In this document: in pieces, positions 1 through 12,070 of the stretch | Numbering within the stretch: position 1 is the first letter of the stretch | How the letters are laid out: each line of letters opens with the position of its first letter | Assembly (NCBI GenBank): GCA_958299035.1 | Contig: CATQJL010000316.1 | Location: forward strand, 5,544,674 to 5,608,673 | DNA: 64,000 bases | From: Cylicocyclus nassatus | Lineage: Eukaryota; Nematoda; Chromadorea; Rhabditida; Strongylidae | Direction: 5' to 3' | Notes under the pieces: generated by a model | What the model was told of the DNA's origin: nothing | What the model saw: only the letters and a program-made list of their open reading frames with translations | The model's database searches: none | Program-made: the position numbers and the translations under genes

Positions 1-30
1 GCTGTTTTCTCCAACAGTACTTCATTGAGA

Positions 31-124
31 GAACAAGAATTTTATCAGAGAAAAAAAAAGCACATCGTCCATTGTTCGAACAAGAATTTTATCAGAGAAA
101 AAAAAAGCACATCGTCCATTGTTC
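31..124. repeat. perfect 47-bp tandem duplication
   Basis: Two identical 47-bp units (31-77 and 78-124) lie head to tail, each beginning GAACAAGAAT and ending CCATTGTTC, including an identical run of nine A. Perfect identity suggests a very recent duplication or an assembly duplication at the contig edge. Confidence 0.95.
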
Positions 125-1775
125 CACCACAAACTACGATAGCAAAGCAAAAGCAAGCACCCCAGTAACCTTGCAATAACATGCATGTTCACACTTATTG
201 GATATTGGGCTAGGAAACTTTCAAGTAATACCACAGGAGACAAGTGAGCTGCACTACAGGAATGCAATGCAATTGTAACTGAATTAGAGCACTCCTACAA
301 ACGGAAAAAGATGGAGTAACGCTGCATAGGGGAAAAAAACAAGAAATCTACTTCTTATTAATTACTGTATCAACGGGAGGGTGGTAATAGGCAGCGAGAT
401 ATGCCCTGGCGGCGATAGCATAGTTGGAGCCACAGTAGTAGATTGTGGCAATCGAGATTTCCAAATATCGAAGACGATACCGATTGCTAGATGCTATGCA
501 ATCGTAATCCGAGAGAACACATCCTCTGAAAAAAACGAATACAGGTCCAGTAACAAGATTTGGAGCGAAGTTTGCTGAATTATAAGGTTGACGGATGAAT
601 TCGCGATGAGTGCGATGGTCAGAAAATTTGCTGAATGCGGACTGTGGAAGCTCGTTTAAGAAAAACCAGTGATTGACGAATTAGAGACGAGCAACTTGAT
701 ATCTATGCACTTCATAATGAGATCGGCGTGATTCCGAGTTGTAACTGGGTTTACACCTGCTACACAACCTCTCAATTGCCTGCATAGTTTCTGCGCAGAC
801 ACATATGCCGGAACTCCGCCATACATGTTACAGCCGCACGTAAGCTCTTCAATCACCGAGAAGTGAGAGTTTTTGGAAATCCTCACACTCAATGTTATGA
901 ATAGATCGTCTCGCATAAAGATACAAAGATATTGGTCTGCAAGATATTGGTTGGATGATCGCAGTTTTCTTATACATGAAAGTTGAAACTACACACGAAA
1001 AAAAGGCGCTATTCCACACTGGTTGACCCAAAAAATGAAAATCGGGAATTCGCTGAAACTTCGTCTAGAGGAGTTATTTTGCACCTGATTACGACTATCA
1101 CACTTATTTCACGGGGTAGTGCCATCTGGTAGAGTTACGGTAGGATTACGGTAGGGGTCAAAATTACGGGTTTGTCCCAAACTCTTCCTAGAGGGTTTAT
1201 TTGGCACTGAAGATCAACCCATTTCGTACGGTAGCATCGTGTTCTCGGGTTGCGGTGGATATACGGTAACTAGCTAAAAATCCCGAATTTGCTGGAAACT
1301 TTGCCGGAAAAGAAAGCAAATGTCATGTTCATTCGCTGCAACAGTACCTTATCGTTAGAGATACGATGAACTAGATAGCGCGAAAAAGCAACTTTTTCGA
1401 TTCTTAGCCAAATTTAGGTCCCAATCCTCAAAAAGGCTTCATCGTGAGAGATGAGTGCGATATACGTGATCAGCACGTCAGGTAACACCCCTGCACAAAT
1501 ATTCGAGCTAATATATTACTTTAGTCACCTACTGTACACTTACCGCAATTCCGCGAAAAAGTTGCAAAACGCAGAAAGAGCATGATATTCGTAATCAGCT
1601 TGTTTAAAAAAGCCCTCTAGGCAAAATTTTGAGCAGTCGGGATTTTTAGCCACGACAGGGATTTTTAGCCACGACATATACCCCATAGTATACCCACAGC
1701 AACCCGAAAAAGTGGTACTACAGTGCGAAATAAATGTGGTTTTCGTATTCGTAATCAGCGTGCAAAATAACCCCA
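125..1775. other. no gene seen; degenerate repeat DNA
   Basis: I see no convincing exon here. From about 1040 the sequence holds repeated phrases such as GTAGGATTACGGTAGG and TATTCGTAATCAGC (near 1588 and 1745). These recur at 28.15, 28.27 and 31.37 kb in Helitron-related DNA, so this block is probably an old Helitron-derived relic. Confidence 0.4.
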
Positions 1776-1778
1776 TTA

Positions 1779-1980
1779 GGCCCCGGACAAACTTCACGCG
1801 ATTTGGTCGTCGCGAGCAATCGCCGACAATCCCATTCATTTTCATTTCACATTCAAAAATTTCGGGCTGGAAAAGTATCCCACCGAAATGCAAGTTGATT
1901 GGCATTGAAATGATGTTGTAACAGTTGTCTCGTCGCGACTGAGTCGTGACGATCAAATCGAGTGAAGTCTGTCCGGGGCC
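1779..1980. mobile_element. PIF/Harbinger-type MITE with TTA target duplication
   Basis: Inverted ends GGCCCCGGAC... and ...GTCCGGGGCC match over roughly 35 bp with a few differences. The 202-bp element is flanked on both sides by TTA (1776-1778 and 1981-1983). A 3-bp TWA duplication with GC-rich termini is typical of PIF/Harbinger elements. It has no coding capacity. It sits directly beside a TATTCGTAATCAGC-type repeat, so it probably inserted into Helitron-derived DNA. Confidence 0.8.
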
Positions 1981-1983
1981 TTA

Positions 1984-4900
1984 GAAGAAGATGTGAAAAC
2001 CCACCCGTGGTTTTCATTTTTTGTGTCAACTAATGTGAAATACCCATAGATTTGTCCGAATTCGTGCCTCCCGAGACGCTGGAACTGCCAAGCGCAGGAG
2101 ATACGCGGGTAGGCATATTTTAGTACGCGTTGAATACTGCGTGTAGTGCACATCTCTTAGTCACACGAAGCTCGACGTTACATACCGATTTTCATTTACA
2201 AATAGGTACTCGGATATTACAAGGATCAGTCGATTTTGCGTCTGTCCTAGAACTTCTTCTCACTTTGGCTGACCTTAGGAGGTACGGGACTATATTTCGC
2301 CAAAAGTGGGAGTACCCGCCGGACATCTGCAGCAAATACACATTTTAGTACATCACAGAATGAGTATCTGCTGCATTGTTCGCGCAACACCCTGCCACTT
2401 CCGGCGACATACAGTCTTCTACCCAACTTTAGGTGAGTTCCAGTTTGTATGAATATCTCCTGCTTTGACAGTACCAGCGTCTCGAACGGGTTTAGACGGA
2501 TTCGGGGGTGGCTGGAAGAAGTCGGGTGGGTTTGGGCGGGTATCAGCGCAGTCGGAACGATGCCTTATCGATCGACGACGCTAACACGGCCCACACGGGC
2601 AAATCAAACAGTCTAAGATAGACAGAACTCAACAGGATGAATGAATTATATACCATTATTTCAAAGAATTATAAAAAAAGAGAAAAGAAATGGTTAGAAA
2701 GCAATTTATCAGCTTACCTTTTAAGTTTGGTCCCTGGAAGGTACAGATTTTCCAGCTCCGGCGCAAGTAGCTGAATCTTTTGTTAGCTCCATATAAGATT
2801 AGTTCAAAAGTGGATACCCATCATAGGACACCATAGAACTAGGTGAAGCTGTCTAGAAGTGGAGACAGAATGCTGTTCCGAGAAAGAGTGGGCAGCCGCA
2901 TGTGAGTGACTGCTTTGAGCGGTATCGACAGTAAATTGACCTATAGTAAAGTGGCTAAACTTGCTTGTGCTCTGAAAAGTAGGAAAAAGTACTAAAAGTA
3001 GTAGAAGTACTAAGAAGTAGTAGGAAAGAAGAATGATTCTTACCTCATAAAGTGCTCCATTATCGAAAGCAAGACTGGCTTGGCTATAGTAAGCCAATGA
3101 TTTCCGTTACGATCAAAAATGGCAGCCAACAATGAAGTGATGGACGACAAATCTAAAATGCGTTAGTAGACAACCACACTTGAGGATGAGTTAGAACTTC
3201 AAGAGAGAATGTAATGTATTGAGACGAAATTTTCGTCATAGAGAGATAACAAATGGAATGAGTAAATCTGAAGCCACTAGCAATGTAAACCAATTAGTAA
3301 AAGAAAGTTTACCATGCTCAATCGCAGAAATATCCAAATATAATTGCTAATTAGGCTGACAGTGCTTTGTGAATTGCAGACTTAGGTACCACTATTCCCT
3401 ACAAAACAATTATGTACACGTAGTCGTGCTCTGAGTATACCGAATTCTTCCATTCAAAAAGGAATGGTGTTTACCAGCACCTTGATCACATTGCCACTTC
3501 TGCTGCATACAAGGGTGGGATAGAGTCTGTGATTCAGTTAACGATTTCGTTGGATGGTGCCAGCAGACCATTTTTGGACAGATGCAGATGATGACAGATG
3601 CTCTAGGCTGTACCAAGCTACAGATGATGATAACGTCCGAATTGATTTTCATCAAATCATCAACCACACCCACCCTGTCAAATGTAAAATATAGTGATAC
3701 TATAGTGGGTGGAATCTACCATGGATCGAATTTATAGAGGAACCTGAGCGAACAAGAGTGTAATCGAAACATGGTTATGACAGACTTGAGAAAATCTTAT
3801 GCTGATGAGAACACGAACAATGACGTGCACTCTGTATGGAAATGAACCGACTTTGCGCATACTTGGAATAAAGGCAGAAGTTTCACGACAAGGAGAACGC
3901 CATTTGGTTCTACACGAAAAAAAATTTGGCCTAAAGTGTGTTCGTCATTCTCTGATTATAGAATATAAATACTCTATAAGCTAACTGGAACTTGAACCTG
4001 CCTTCAAACCGCCGACAGCTGCCACTATCCTCCTGTGGGAGCTCTTTACCTCAGTGCCCCAAAACCATGGTTTCGATTTTGAGGCCCGAATGTTGAAATA
4101 GTGCTCAAAACGGCTGCAGACGGCTAGCGGCGGCTGCCGGCATGGTGTGAAAGTAACTGAAAGAGGCAAGTCAAGGCCTGAAAAAGCAACTTACTTTGTA
4201 AAATCAATTTACCGGTACTTAGACCGTCAAGATGACACAAGGCTCATTTTCCATGCCAGAGTACCAAAAACCTGAAAGCGAAAATTAGAGAAAGCATAGC
4301 TGTTTCGTCTTTTTCGCAAGCCGAAAACGACGACGTGAATATGTGGGAGGTTACATGCACGAAAAAGCAGAATTGAGCGCGATCTATCATCAAATAGATG
4401 AGATGGATCTGCGAACGGCATATAGAAAACTGATATTAAGAGAGCAACAAACTGGAAGATATTGAGAAAACAACAAACATAGAAGAATCCTTTAAAAACT
4501 CGCCGCAGATGGGCATGTACATTGATAAAAAAACACGCAAAAACGAAGAACGGAGGGGCCTAAAAAATCCTATGATCGTTGTCTGTCTCAGCAACCGAAC
4601 AAAGCTTATCACTCCAGCAATTTTCTATATTTTTATGAGCTTTGGGTCATAAGTATGCTTCGGCTATAAAGAGAAAGTCATAAAAATGAAGAAATCGTCC
4701 GAAAATACCCCAGAAAATCTCAGCGCTGCCATGAACCTCACGACATATGACATGGTCCGAGCACGACGAGATGCCGGCAGGTTGCACTCCTCAATATGCA
4801 CGCTATTTTCCTTTCTTTGCTGACATGAGGGCGAGGTGCAGGCAGGTTGAGGGCGAGATCGCGGCAGAAATCTCGACAAAATACCTCACGAAGTTGCCGG

Positions 4901-5594
4901 CAGGTCAATCTTTTAGGTCCAAAATTTGAAGTTGTCGGGATTTTTCGGATTTTTTTCGACCTCCATCCGGTGCCCACCTCTAAGCTGGACCGTCAGACCT
5001 GGAGAGCGCCAAATTGATTGCTTTGGGGAAGCTAGAGAGGGCGCTGACAGTTTTCATGACCTGAAGGGGAGATCGCGGCGAGTTGAGGGCAAGACCTGCC
5101 GGCAGGTAGGGTAGATTACTACCACCCCTACAGTGTTTGGCTCTTTCCGACTTGCTGAGACATCGTAGACTATTGATGGAGTGGTTTTTGTGATTAATTC
5201 TGGATTTTCGAAGCAATGAGGTTAGTTGCGCAACTATCTAGTGTTGTTGTGATGAAAGTATCGTCTAAATAATCCGTTTATTGCTATCTCCACCGATGAA
5301 TCACTTTGCCGTTTGCGTGGTTCGCATCTCGCGTGTCTGTGTGGGATTATCATGCGGTTCTCCGCGAATTATCAATATGACTGTTTTTCACATACCATAT
5401 TTTGTTTTCAGGGCAGAGGTAATGAACTGCTGTGAAGAGCATGCATTGCATTGTGCAGCATTGCTTTCAAGATTTTCGTAATGCAGTTTTTTACCTTCAG
5501 CTTTAGCACTTCTACTCTTTCTGTTGTTGTTGTTGATTTTGACTTCAGTTTAGTATACACTATGTTTAGACGTAACCAAACCATAGATATCTGT
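1984..5594. other. no firmly supported gene; possible exons on the minus strand near 2.8-3.7 kb
   Basis: No protein family is recognisable. On the minus strand an open stretch at 2804-3096 contains a good intron (see separate entry). A second splice-like block near 3600-3673 precedes it on the same strand. Between 4.7 and 5.1 kb the phrases GCCGGCAGGT and GAGGGCGAGATCGCGGC recur, which suggests a degenerate repeat. The remainder is unassigned. Confidence 0.35.
2804..3096 (-). CDS. possible 3'-terminal exons of an unrecognised gene
   Basis: The minus strand is open for about 97 codons. A 72-bp segment at 2972-3043 begins GTAAGAATCA, ends with a pyrimidine tract plus TTTTCAG and has a length divisible by three, so removal joins the flanks in phase. 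If it is retained, it encodes a very hydrophobic 24-residue stretch that would read as a membrane helix. The last exon is rich in Ser and His and ends in TGA near 2804. The upstream edge has no ATG in frame after the preceding stop, so the start is unknown. No family is recognised; a chance open frame remains possible. Confidence 0.22.
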
Positions 5595-5748
5595 GTTTAC
5601 TGGTATGGATCCCATTTACGATACAGAGGTTGTTTTCACCGAGTTTTGCGCCAAAACCAGTGCGGACATTCGTAGTGAATACTAGTAAGTCACAGCTCTA
5701 CTTCTTTTCTCGAGGTCTCGGGAGTTTTGATTTTTTGATTGTCTTCAG

Positions 5749-7550
5749 ATGCCGCTTTGCATTCCATCAATGCAAATGTTGAGCCATCTTCAGGCGTTTG
5801 CACGTTTCCCGCGAACAGTCAGTTCCCTGATCGTTTTATTCTTTGGTATGTTCAATTTACACTTTATTACGAGTTACTGATTGGTTGGGCACGGAGCTCA
5901 TGCGTATGCTTGCGGCAATGCTTGCGGCGTTTCGCGCATCTGTTATACAGGGGTTTTCAATCTGAGTGTCACGGTCGACGCGGCTCTCGAGGGGGTGAAC
6001 CACGTCGACCGTGACACTCGGATTGAAATCTCGTTTAATAGATGTCCGCGGAACACTCCAAATACAAAATCTTTTCAGAGCTATCGATGAGTTCATCAGT
6101 ACTCAGCGCATTGTCGACGTGGATGAAAAAGAGTCTAAGGCAAGGTGAGCTTATTTTTTTCACTCATCGTCAAGCAGATTTCTCTTTACAGCTCACCAGC
6201 TAGTGATTTCTCCGAGGAACTTAACGTTACTCCACCACCCACAAATACAACTCTTCTAAATGATGGCATTTCTGAAGAGAAGATTGGTGTTCCTAGAGCA
6301 TATGCTGCTTCCTGAGTACATATCCTGCTTGTAAAATGTGCATGCCCAAATATACTATACGCAAGCTTCTCCCTCGCGTCCCCGCAGTCGGTCCTCGTTT
6401 TCTGATGGAATACTTCATCCACATGCGGATGATCCTGTAATGGAAGCCGTCCTCAACGGTGACTTGGATGAGGTTAACAGGGCAATCGAAGTAAGTCTCC
6501 TAGAATACCACTTTTCTTACAAGAAAATTTGTTGTTTTTCGTATTGATGCTCTCTTATCGTGACTCTTGGAAAGAACTTTACAAATTAGAAATTATATGG
6601 TTCCAACGTTCCTTGTGATTGCAGTTTTATGTAATTCCATGTAATCCATGTAATCTTCACCTCCATGTAATTCTTACCGCTTTTTTGAAGTGTGTACATA
6701 TATCTATAGTAAACTGAGACGTTTTGTCCTAGAATGGTCACGATGTCAATCAGCGCGATCTCGAAAAGCAGACCCCGCTGTTCATCGCTGTCGGCATGAA
6801 AAGGCTAGACATCTGCCGAGCACTGGTCGAGCGTGGAGGAGCAATCATCAACGCTAACTGTAAGAATCTACTCAGCAGAGAAATTGGGCAGAGGTCATGA
6901 TGTGACTTTCAGGCGGCTCCGAATGCAACACTGCTCTACATATCGCTGTCTCTCAAAAAAGCGAGGAGATTGTGAAGTATCTGCTGTCCAAGGGGGCAAG
7001 CAAAACGGTATGTGGTTCGTGATATCTCTTCAGCATGACAATATATATTTGGATATCATTCAGATCCGAAACATTAGACAGCAGACCCCATCGCAGCTGG
7101 CGCAATCTCGCTCGCCATTGAGATCGCTCGTGGAAAAGTACCGAAGTCATCCGAGACAGCTTGGTAAGCATTTCCTTATTTATCTCTTCTTCTGTCATTG
7201 TTGATCAACTGACAACATGATTTTTTTAAATTCTAGTGGTTCCACGTCTTCCTGACGTTCACATTGTGTGCTTCTCGAAAAAGGTGAAAGCAAGTCTCAC
7301 CTTTGCTGAGCAAGCAGCATTAGAGAGGATTATGACGGTAGGTTCATTCCGAAATTTTGTCAAATGTATTGTGATTGTTTATTATAAGGAGAAGGTATTG
7401 ATTCGTAGTTCTTCAGAATTTTATTGCAAAGGTTTACTTGTGTTTTCCAGTACCCTTGAAGTTCAGGTAGTGCCAATATGTGATGAGGAAACGACGCACT
7501 ATGTCGTTGCACTTGACACTGAAGGAGTCTTTTTGCAACTAGGAAATTAG
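5749..7550 (+). CDS. brd-1: ankyrin-repeat plus BRCT protein, BARD1-like, apparently shortened at the C-terminus
   Basis: Supported exons are 5749-5845, about 6087-6144, about 6193-6315 (3' edge unclear), 6388-6490, 6733-6859, 6913-7007, 7064-7163, 7237-7337 and 7467-7550. Introns from 6491 onward have clean GT..AG borders and matching phases. The exons at 6388-7007 encode about three ankyrin repeats with TPLFIAVGMKRLDICRALVE and TALHIAVSQKSEEIVKYLLS cores. The last two exons give the first half of a BRCT fold (IVCFSKKV, then ETTHYVVAL). Ankyrin repeats followed by BRCT is the BARD1 arrangement. BARD1 is known to pair with BRCA1 as a nuclear ubiquitin ligase in DNA repair. I do not find the RING domain upstream, and the BRCT ends abruptly at a stop at 7548-7550 where tandem BRCTs are expected. 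Candidate upstream coding lies near 5600-5688. A hairpin repeat sits in one intron. Confidence 0.65.
5956..6028. repeat. 25-bp inverted repeat (hairpin) in an intron
   Basis: The arm at 5956-5980 (…GTCACGGTCGACG) pairs with 6003-6027 (CGTCGACCGTGAC…) with one G/A difference, around a 22-bp spacer. It lies between two putative exons of the BARD1-like gene. It may be the remains of a small MITE; I see no target duplication. Confidence 0.85.
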
Positions 7551-7662
7551 CTTTTCTTTGAATATTCTTATCTCTAACTCCTAGTATGGTTTTTGTAATA
7601 TGAATTAACTGTTGTACGTATGCTGAAGATAGATAGATTTTTCGAAAGTTTGAAAAATTTGA

Positions 7663-7668
7663 AATAAA
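7663..7668 (+). terminator. polyadenylation signal AATAAA
   Basis: AATAAA lies 113 bp downstream of the stop codon of the BARD1-like gene, in an AT-rich 3' region. It is consistent with the transcript ending here, and so with a protein that stops inside the first BRCT. Confidence 0.5.
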
Positions 7669-7836
7669 TGTCTTATCTCTTCGTTCTTTCTTCTATCTTC
7701 TATCCACAAACGCTAGGGGTGAGAGGGAGGGGTTAGAGTACGGAGTGAGGGTCGCGCTAAACTCCTACCCGGGGGGGGGGTCCTATTCGGCTTCTTTGGG
7801 TGGGGTTTAGAGACAAAATTGGGGTTTGGAGCTTAA

Positions 7837-8191
7837 AGGCAGCGTCCAGGCAAGTCTGGACCTATGGGGATTTTACATGGAAAGTATTTTGGGGCCCTAA
7901 CTAAGCCACTACCCAACCGGCAGCTCAAGTAGTGCTCTAACGCCTGAGATATTCTGCTCGAAACCGAACCCCGCGACCGTGTTTCGCATGGATTCATGGC
8001 GCAAAGCGTGGATCCTGGCGCGAAACTGCCATGAATCCATGCGAATACGTTCGCGGGGGTCTGTTTCGAGGGGAATATCTCAGCCATTGGAGCACTACCT
8101 GAGCTGCTGCTTCGGCAGTGCCTTAGTTAGGGCCCCAAAAGTACTTTCCATGTAAAAGCCCCATAGGTCCAGATCTGCCTGGAAGCTGCCT
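7837..8191. mobile_element. 355-bp foldback MITE flanked by TTAA
   Basis: Left end AGGCAGCGTCCAGG and right end CCTGGAAGCTGCCT begin arms of about 150 bp that are largely complementary. The centre is a further palindrome around GGATTCATGG / CCATGAATCC. TTAA stands on both sides (7833-7836 and 8192-8195), the target signature of piggyBac-type transposition. No coding sequence is present. The same left end, again preceded by TTAA, occurs at 26963. Confidence 0.8.
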
Positions 8192-8216
8192 TTAATTAGG
8201 GCTAATTACGGCAGAC

Positions 8217-8410
8217 GCGGAGCACAAAATCGGGGGGCTCCGGCGCACAAAATCGGGGGGCTCCGGAGCAGAAAATGGGAGGTATCCGGAGCAGAAAATG
8301 GGGAGTATCCGGAGCAGAAAATGGGGGGTATCCGGAGCAGAAGATGGGAGGTCTCCGGAGCAGAAAATGGGAGGTATCCGGAGCAGAAATGGAGGTCTCC
8401 GCCGGAGAAA
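8217..8410. repeat. minisatellite, unit about 23 bp, 8-9 copies
   Basis: Units of the form TCCGGAGCAGAAAATGGGAG repeat with small changes (AAGATGGG, GGGGAGTA, ACAAAATCGG). The period is not a multiple of three, so open frames of about 60-110 residues appear in several frames on both strands. These are repeat artefacts, not genes. It begins just right of the TTAA MITE. Confidence 0.9.
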
Positions 8411-8479
8411 TGGGAGACCCACCGCTGGGGAAACGCCGCGACCCTGCCATTTCTCCGGCGGAGGGGTCCTATCCGCTGT

Positions 8480-8900
8480 CTGAGACCTTCGGTTTGCATC
8501 ACCGCGTCTTGCCAACTTCGATCAAAATGAGTACCCGCTTGTCTCGTACTAGAGGAAAATGCTCGATCAGGACAGCCTTCATTCCTTTTTCCATTTTCTT
8601 AAATTGAATGAGCAAATCCGTAAATCGATATAAAAAACCGGTTTGCCGCAAAAAAATGGCGTATGTTTTTCTCCACCTTTTATCTTTTTTTCTCTAGTGT
8701 TTTTCTTTCTTTTTCTCTAAATGAGTGTAAACAGTTTCAGCTCTATCGGTGCATGGACGGTGCCATCTGTAGGTTACATACACATGTACAATTTTTCTGC
8801 TTTATAAAGACTATTTGGCAACCTCTCGGATCTGTCTGTATGCTAAAGGTCACCCTTATTTTCTCGCAACACCACTGTGTCCCTGTTCTACTTTTTACGA
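8480..8900. repeat. interspersed repeat, inverted partner at 21.1-21.6 kb
   Basis: Phrases such as CTTCGGTTTGCATCACCG, CGGTGCATGGACGGTGCC and ACCCTTATTTTCTCGCAAC appear in the same order, reverse-complemented, at about 21,120-21,605. The ends show no clear inverted repeats. A 200-residue open frame starting at 8663 covers this repeat and the following tandem array; its composition does not look like a protein. Confidence 0.7.
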
Positions 8901-8959
8901 TACTTTCCTGCCCTTACTATGTTTTGACAATTTTCATGCTCACCTACCCCTCTTCACCA

Positions 8960-9585
8960 ACTCCAGCTCTTCTGGCCAAACCTAACACATGTAATCTTGT
9001 CTATTACTTGCAGAAAATCGATAAAATCGATATACGCAGTGGGCTTTTCCCAAATCAATGTTACTTTCGTTATTACCATGCTCATATACCCCCTGTGCCA
9101 AGTTGTCCCGTAACTCAAAGTTTGCGAAAAGATGAAATCGATAAATCAATAGACGATTTCGAAAATTCATATCATATTCAGAATCACCATGCTCCCCGCC
9201 CTCTATGTCAAGTCCCGCCTCTAGCTCAAAATTTGCAAAAGCCGATGAAATCGATAAATCAATAGACAATTTCGAAAGTTCATATCGTATTCAGAATCAG
9301 TATGTTCCCCACCCTCTATGTCAAGTCCCGCCTCATAGCTCAAGATTTGCAAAAAGCCTATGAAATCGATAATGGTATTCTATAGTTCTCACCCCTTTGT
9401 CAAACTCCCAGTCCGTAAACCAAAAAAATAAGAAAGTCAATGAAATTGAAATCGTTCGATAACGAAAAATAGCCTACGATACCCGCCCCGCCCCGAAGTG
9501 TACGAGTGCAAAGTCCGGCCGAATCGGTTCAAAAATGCATTTTTTATTTGAAACATACGTACACACATACAGCCTAGAGGGTTTT
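8960..9585 (-). repeat. Helitron-related tandem array, unit about 114 bp
   Basis: The phrase GATGAAATCGATAAATCAATAG recurs at about 9131 and 9244, with decayed versions near 9013 and 9360, giving a unit of 113-115 bp. Unit content (GCTCAAAATTTGCAAAA, ATCGATAAAATCGAT, CCCGAAGTGTACG) and the right flank (ACATACGTACACACATAC) match the interior of the 31.3-kb Helitron in the same orientation. Neither Helitron terminus is present, so this is an internal fragment with an expanded unit. Confidence 0.65.
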
Positions 9586-9589
9586 CCGC

Positions 9590-10675
9590 TTGACATAGTA
9601 TGCCTCACAGCAAACAGCACCTGAACTAGTAGTTACGCCTGTAATGCGGGCTGCTTGCGCGCGCAGATTGTCGGCAAGAAGTAGCTATTTGTTTTCTGTT
9701 TTGAAAATACAGTTAAGAACAATTTCGTAAATATTTCGGTTATTATGTTATTTCGGCTTTTCCAGCGGAAGCGAACAAACTCGGCGTAACCTCAAAGAGA
9801 TAGTAAGCCAATGCACCTTATCTGGTACTCTTTGGAGACTCGCTAGCACTAAAGTGGGGTTCTGAGTTGGTGACAGCTGGAGAAATCGCGCCTCTTGACC
9901 GTCTTCCGAAACAGTGCCGCAAGGAAATGCAACCATTTTCGATGCAAACCGAAATTATTTTTAGTAAAAGAATACCCGGAATTTTAGAGAAGAAAATGGA
10001 AGAAACTTTCTGGAGCGTTGCGTTTCGGAAACTTGCCCATTATCTCGACTCATTGACCTTCGTTTGCTGTGAAAATGCCAGCGGAAATTGAGCGGGGCAC
10101 ACCATCAGCATAATTTCCAAAATTTTTAGTGGATCATGTGCCCCTTTGCTCTGAGCGATCAAATTCGGCAATACAGCTTTCTTGATTGAAGAAGAATTCA
10201 GAAACTATAATAATTCGATCGAATTCAAAGAATTTCTATGTTGAATTTTTTAACCACATTTTTTTTTACTTGGAACATCCACAGTTATTCCTTTTCAAAC
10301 AAATTTTGCGACTATTGAGAATGCACACTATATTCTCCTATCTACTAATCAACTGGGTGACATTCGGTAGATAACTTGGCACGTTTGGGCTTGGCTGTGT
10401 CAGCTGGCTGCAGGTGCTCATGGCTATTTCAATTCAGCACAGTCGGACGACAAAATAATGCATCATCTCGTGGTGCAAAGCTATCAAAATTATACAATCT
10501 CAGAAAGGATGGAAATTGTGCACATTTGAGAATTTTTGAAAAAAAATTCAAAAATTTTCAAAGTTACGGTTACGGCTCTCGGCAGTACTTTCGTCGCGTA
10601 TAAATTATATAAAAGTATAAATAGAGATAAGTATATATAAAAACTAAGTAAAGATAAGTATATATAATACTAAAG
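9590..10675. other. no gene seen
   Basis: AT-rich sequence with only short open frames; no splice-supported coding and no family recognised. The last 80 bp repeats GATAAGTATATATAA, a short AT-rich array next to the foldback element. Confidence 0.5.
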
Positions 10676-12070
10676 TGCGGTTCATAATTATACGAACACC
10701 CCAAATTTTAGAAATTTCTGGACTTTTTGACAGAAACTTAAAAAGCCGTTTGTACCACGCGAAAGAGCACAACCGAGAACGGTATATGATCCATAAGAAT
10801 GAAAATGAATGTCAATTTCGGGAGTGTTTTTGCGCCTAGTGCAAATTTTTAGCGGTTCATAATTATACGAACACCTCAAACAAAGGTCCATTTTTTATTC
10901 AAGATTGCAGTCGTTTGAGTCCAAATTTTTTGTAAAGCTACATTAACAAAGTCTGACGTGTCCGCTATACACTGAACCCAGTGCAGTTCAAAAAGAGGAC
11001 CGTTACTTTTTTCAGAAGGCTCTAAATGCTTCTGGAGTGATTGCGCTCCAAAAACATCCGTTCTTCTGCAGTTTACGCGCTCTAATTAGCTTTTACCAAA
11101 GCTATGAGATAAAATAAGCTCTTGCGATGGGTATTTTGTCTGACGCTTAGAAAATCTTTGCGTTTTCGTGCCGTTTTTCAACCAAGTTCCAACCTTACCA
11201 CAGAGTTAGCACGATTTCAAGCCTCAAAACTCAGCTTCTCTTCTCGCGCAAACATTTGATATGAAGCAGCTGCATTGTTTACATGATGATATTTCTGAGC
11301 CAAAGTTTTTGGGTTTTTTGTGGAACTGATCTTGAGGCTGTGGAGCTACAAACCAAATAAAGGTATGATTGCAATAGTAAAAGCAGTGTTTTTGATGAAA
11401 TGACGTCTGCGTGGCCAAAACAAACGCTCAACGCTGCTGACTTTTTCTAGCCAACTACACTGTCTTGTGAACTTCTACATACTATTTGCTTACTTCATTG
11501 TAGGGCTTCAGAAGCTGAGTTTAGAGGCTTGAACTCGTGCTAACTCTAGGGTAAGTTTGGAACTTGGTAGAAAAACGGCACGAAAACGCAAAGATTTTTC
11601 AAGCGTCAAACAAAATATCTACAAAAGGAGCTTATCTTATCTCATAGCATTGGTAAAAGCTAATTAGAGTGTGTAAACTATAGAAGGACGGATGTTTTTG
11701 GAGCGCAATCACTCCAGAAGCATTTAGAGCCTTCTAAAAAAGTAACGGTCCTCTTTTTGAACTGCACTGGGTTCAGTGTGTAGTGGACACGTCTGCTTTG
11801 TTACTGTAGCTTTACAAAAAATTTGGACTCAAATGACTGCAATCTTGAATAAAAAATGGACCTTTGTTTGAGGTGTTCGTATAATTATGAACCGCTAAAA
11901 TCCGCACTAGGCGCTCAAACACTCCTGAAATTGATATCCATTTCCATTCTTATGGATCATATACCGTTTTCGGCTGTGTTCTATCGCGTGGTATCAAAGG
12001 CTTTTTGAGTTTCTCCCAAAAAGTCCAAAAACTTACAAAATTTTGGGTGTTCGTATAATTATGAACCGCA
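10676..12070. mobile_element. foldback element with GCGGTTCATAATTATACG ends
   Basis: Arms of about 560 bp (10,676-11,240 and about 11,510-12,070) are inverted copies around a 270-bp centre. The terminal motif TGCGGTTCATAATTATACG is repeated again about 175 bp inside each arm (near 10,852 and 11,873), so each end carries two copies, as in transposons with paired transposase sites. No transposase is encoded. A target duplication is not evident. It is probably a non-autonomous Tc1/mariner-like element. Confidence 0.75.

Noticed and set aside
8192..8607. Proline/serine-rich and glycine-rich open frames on both strands
   Set aside because: All are translations of the 23-bp minisatellite in different frames.
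8663..9265. 200-codon open frame on the plus strand
   Set aside because: It spans two different repeats (one inverted at 21 kb, one the Helitron-related tandem array), and its second half repeats with the 114-bp unit. The composition does not resemble a protein.
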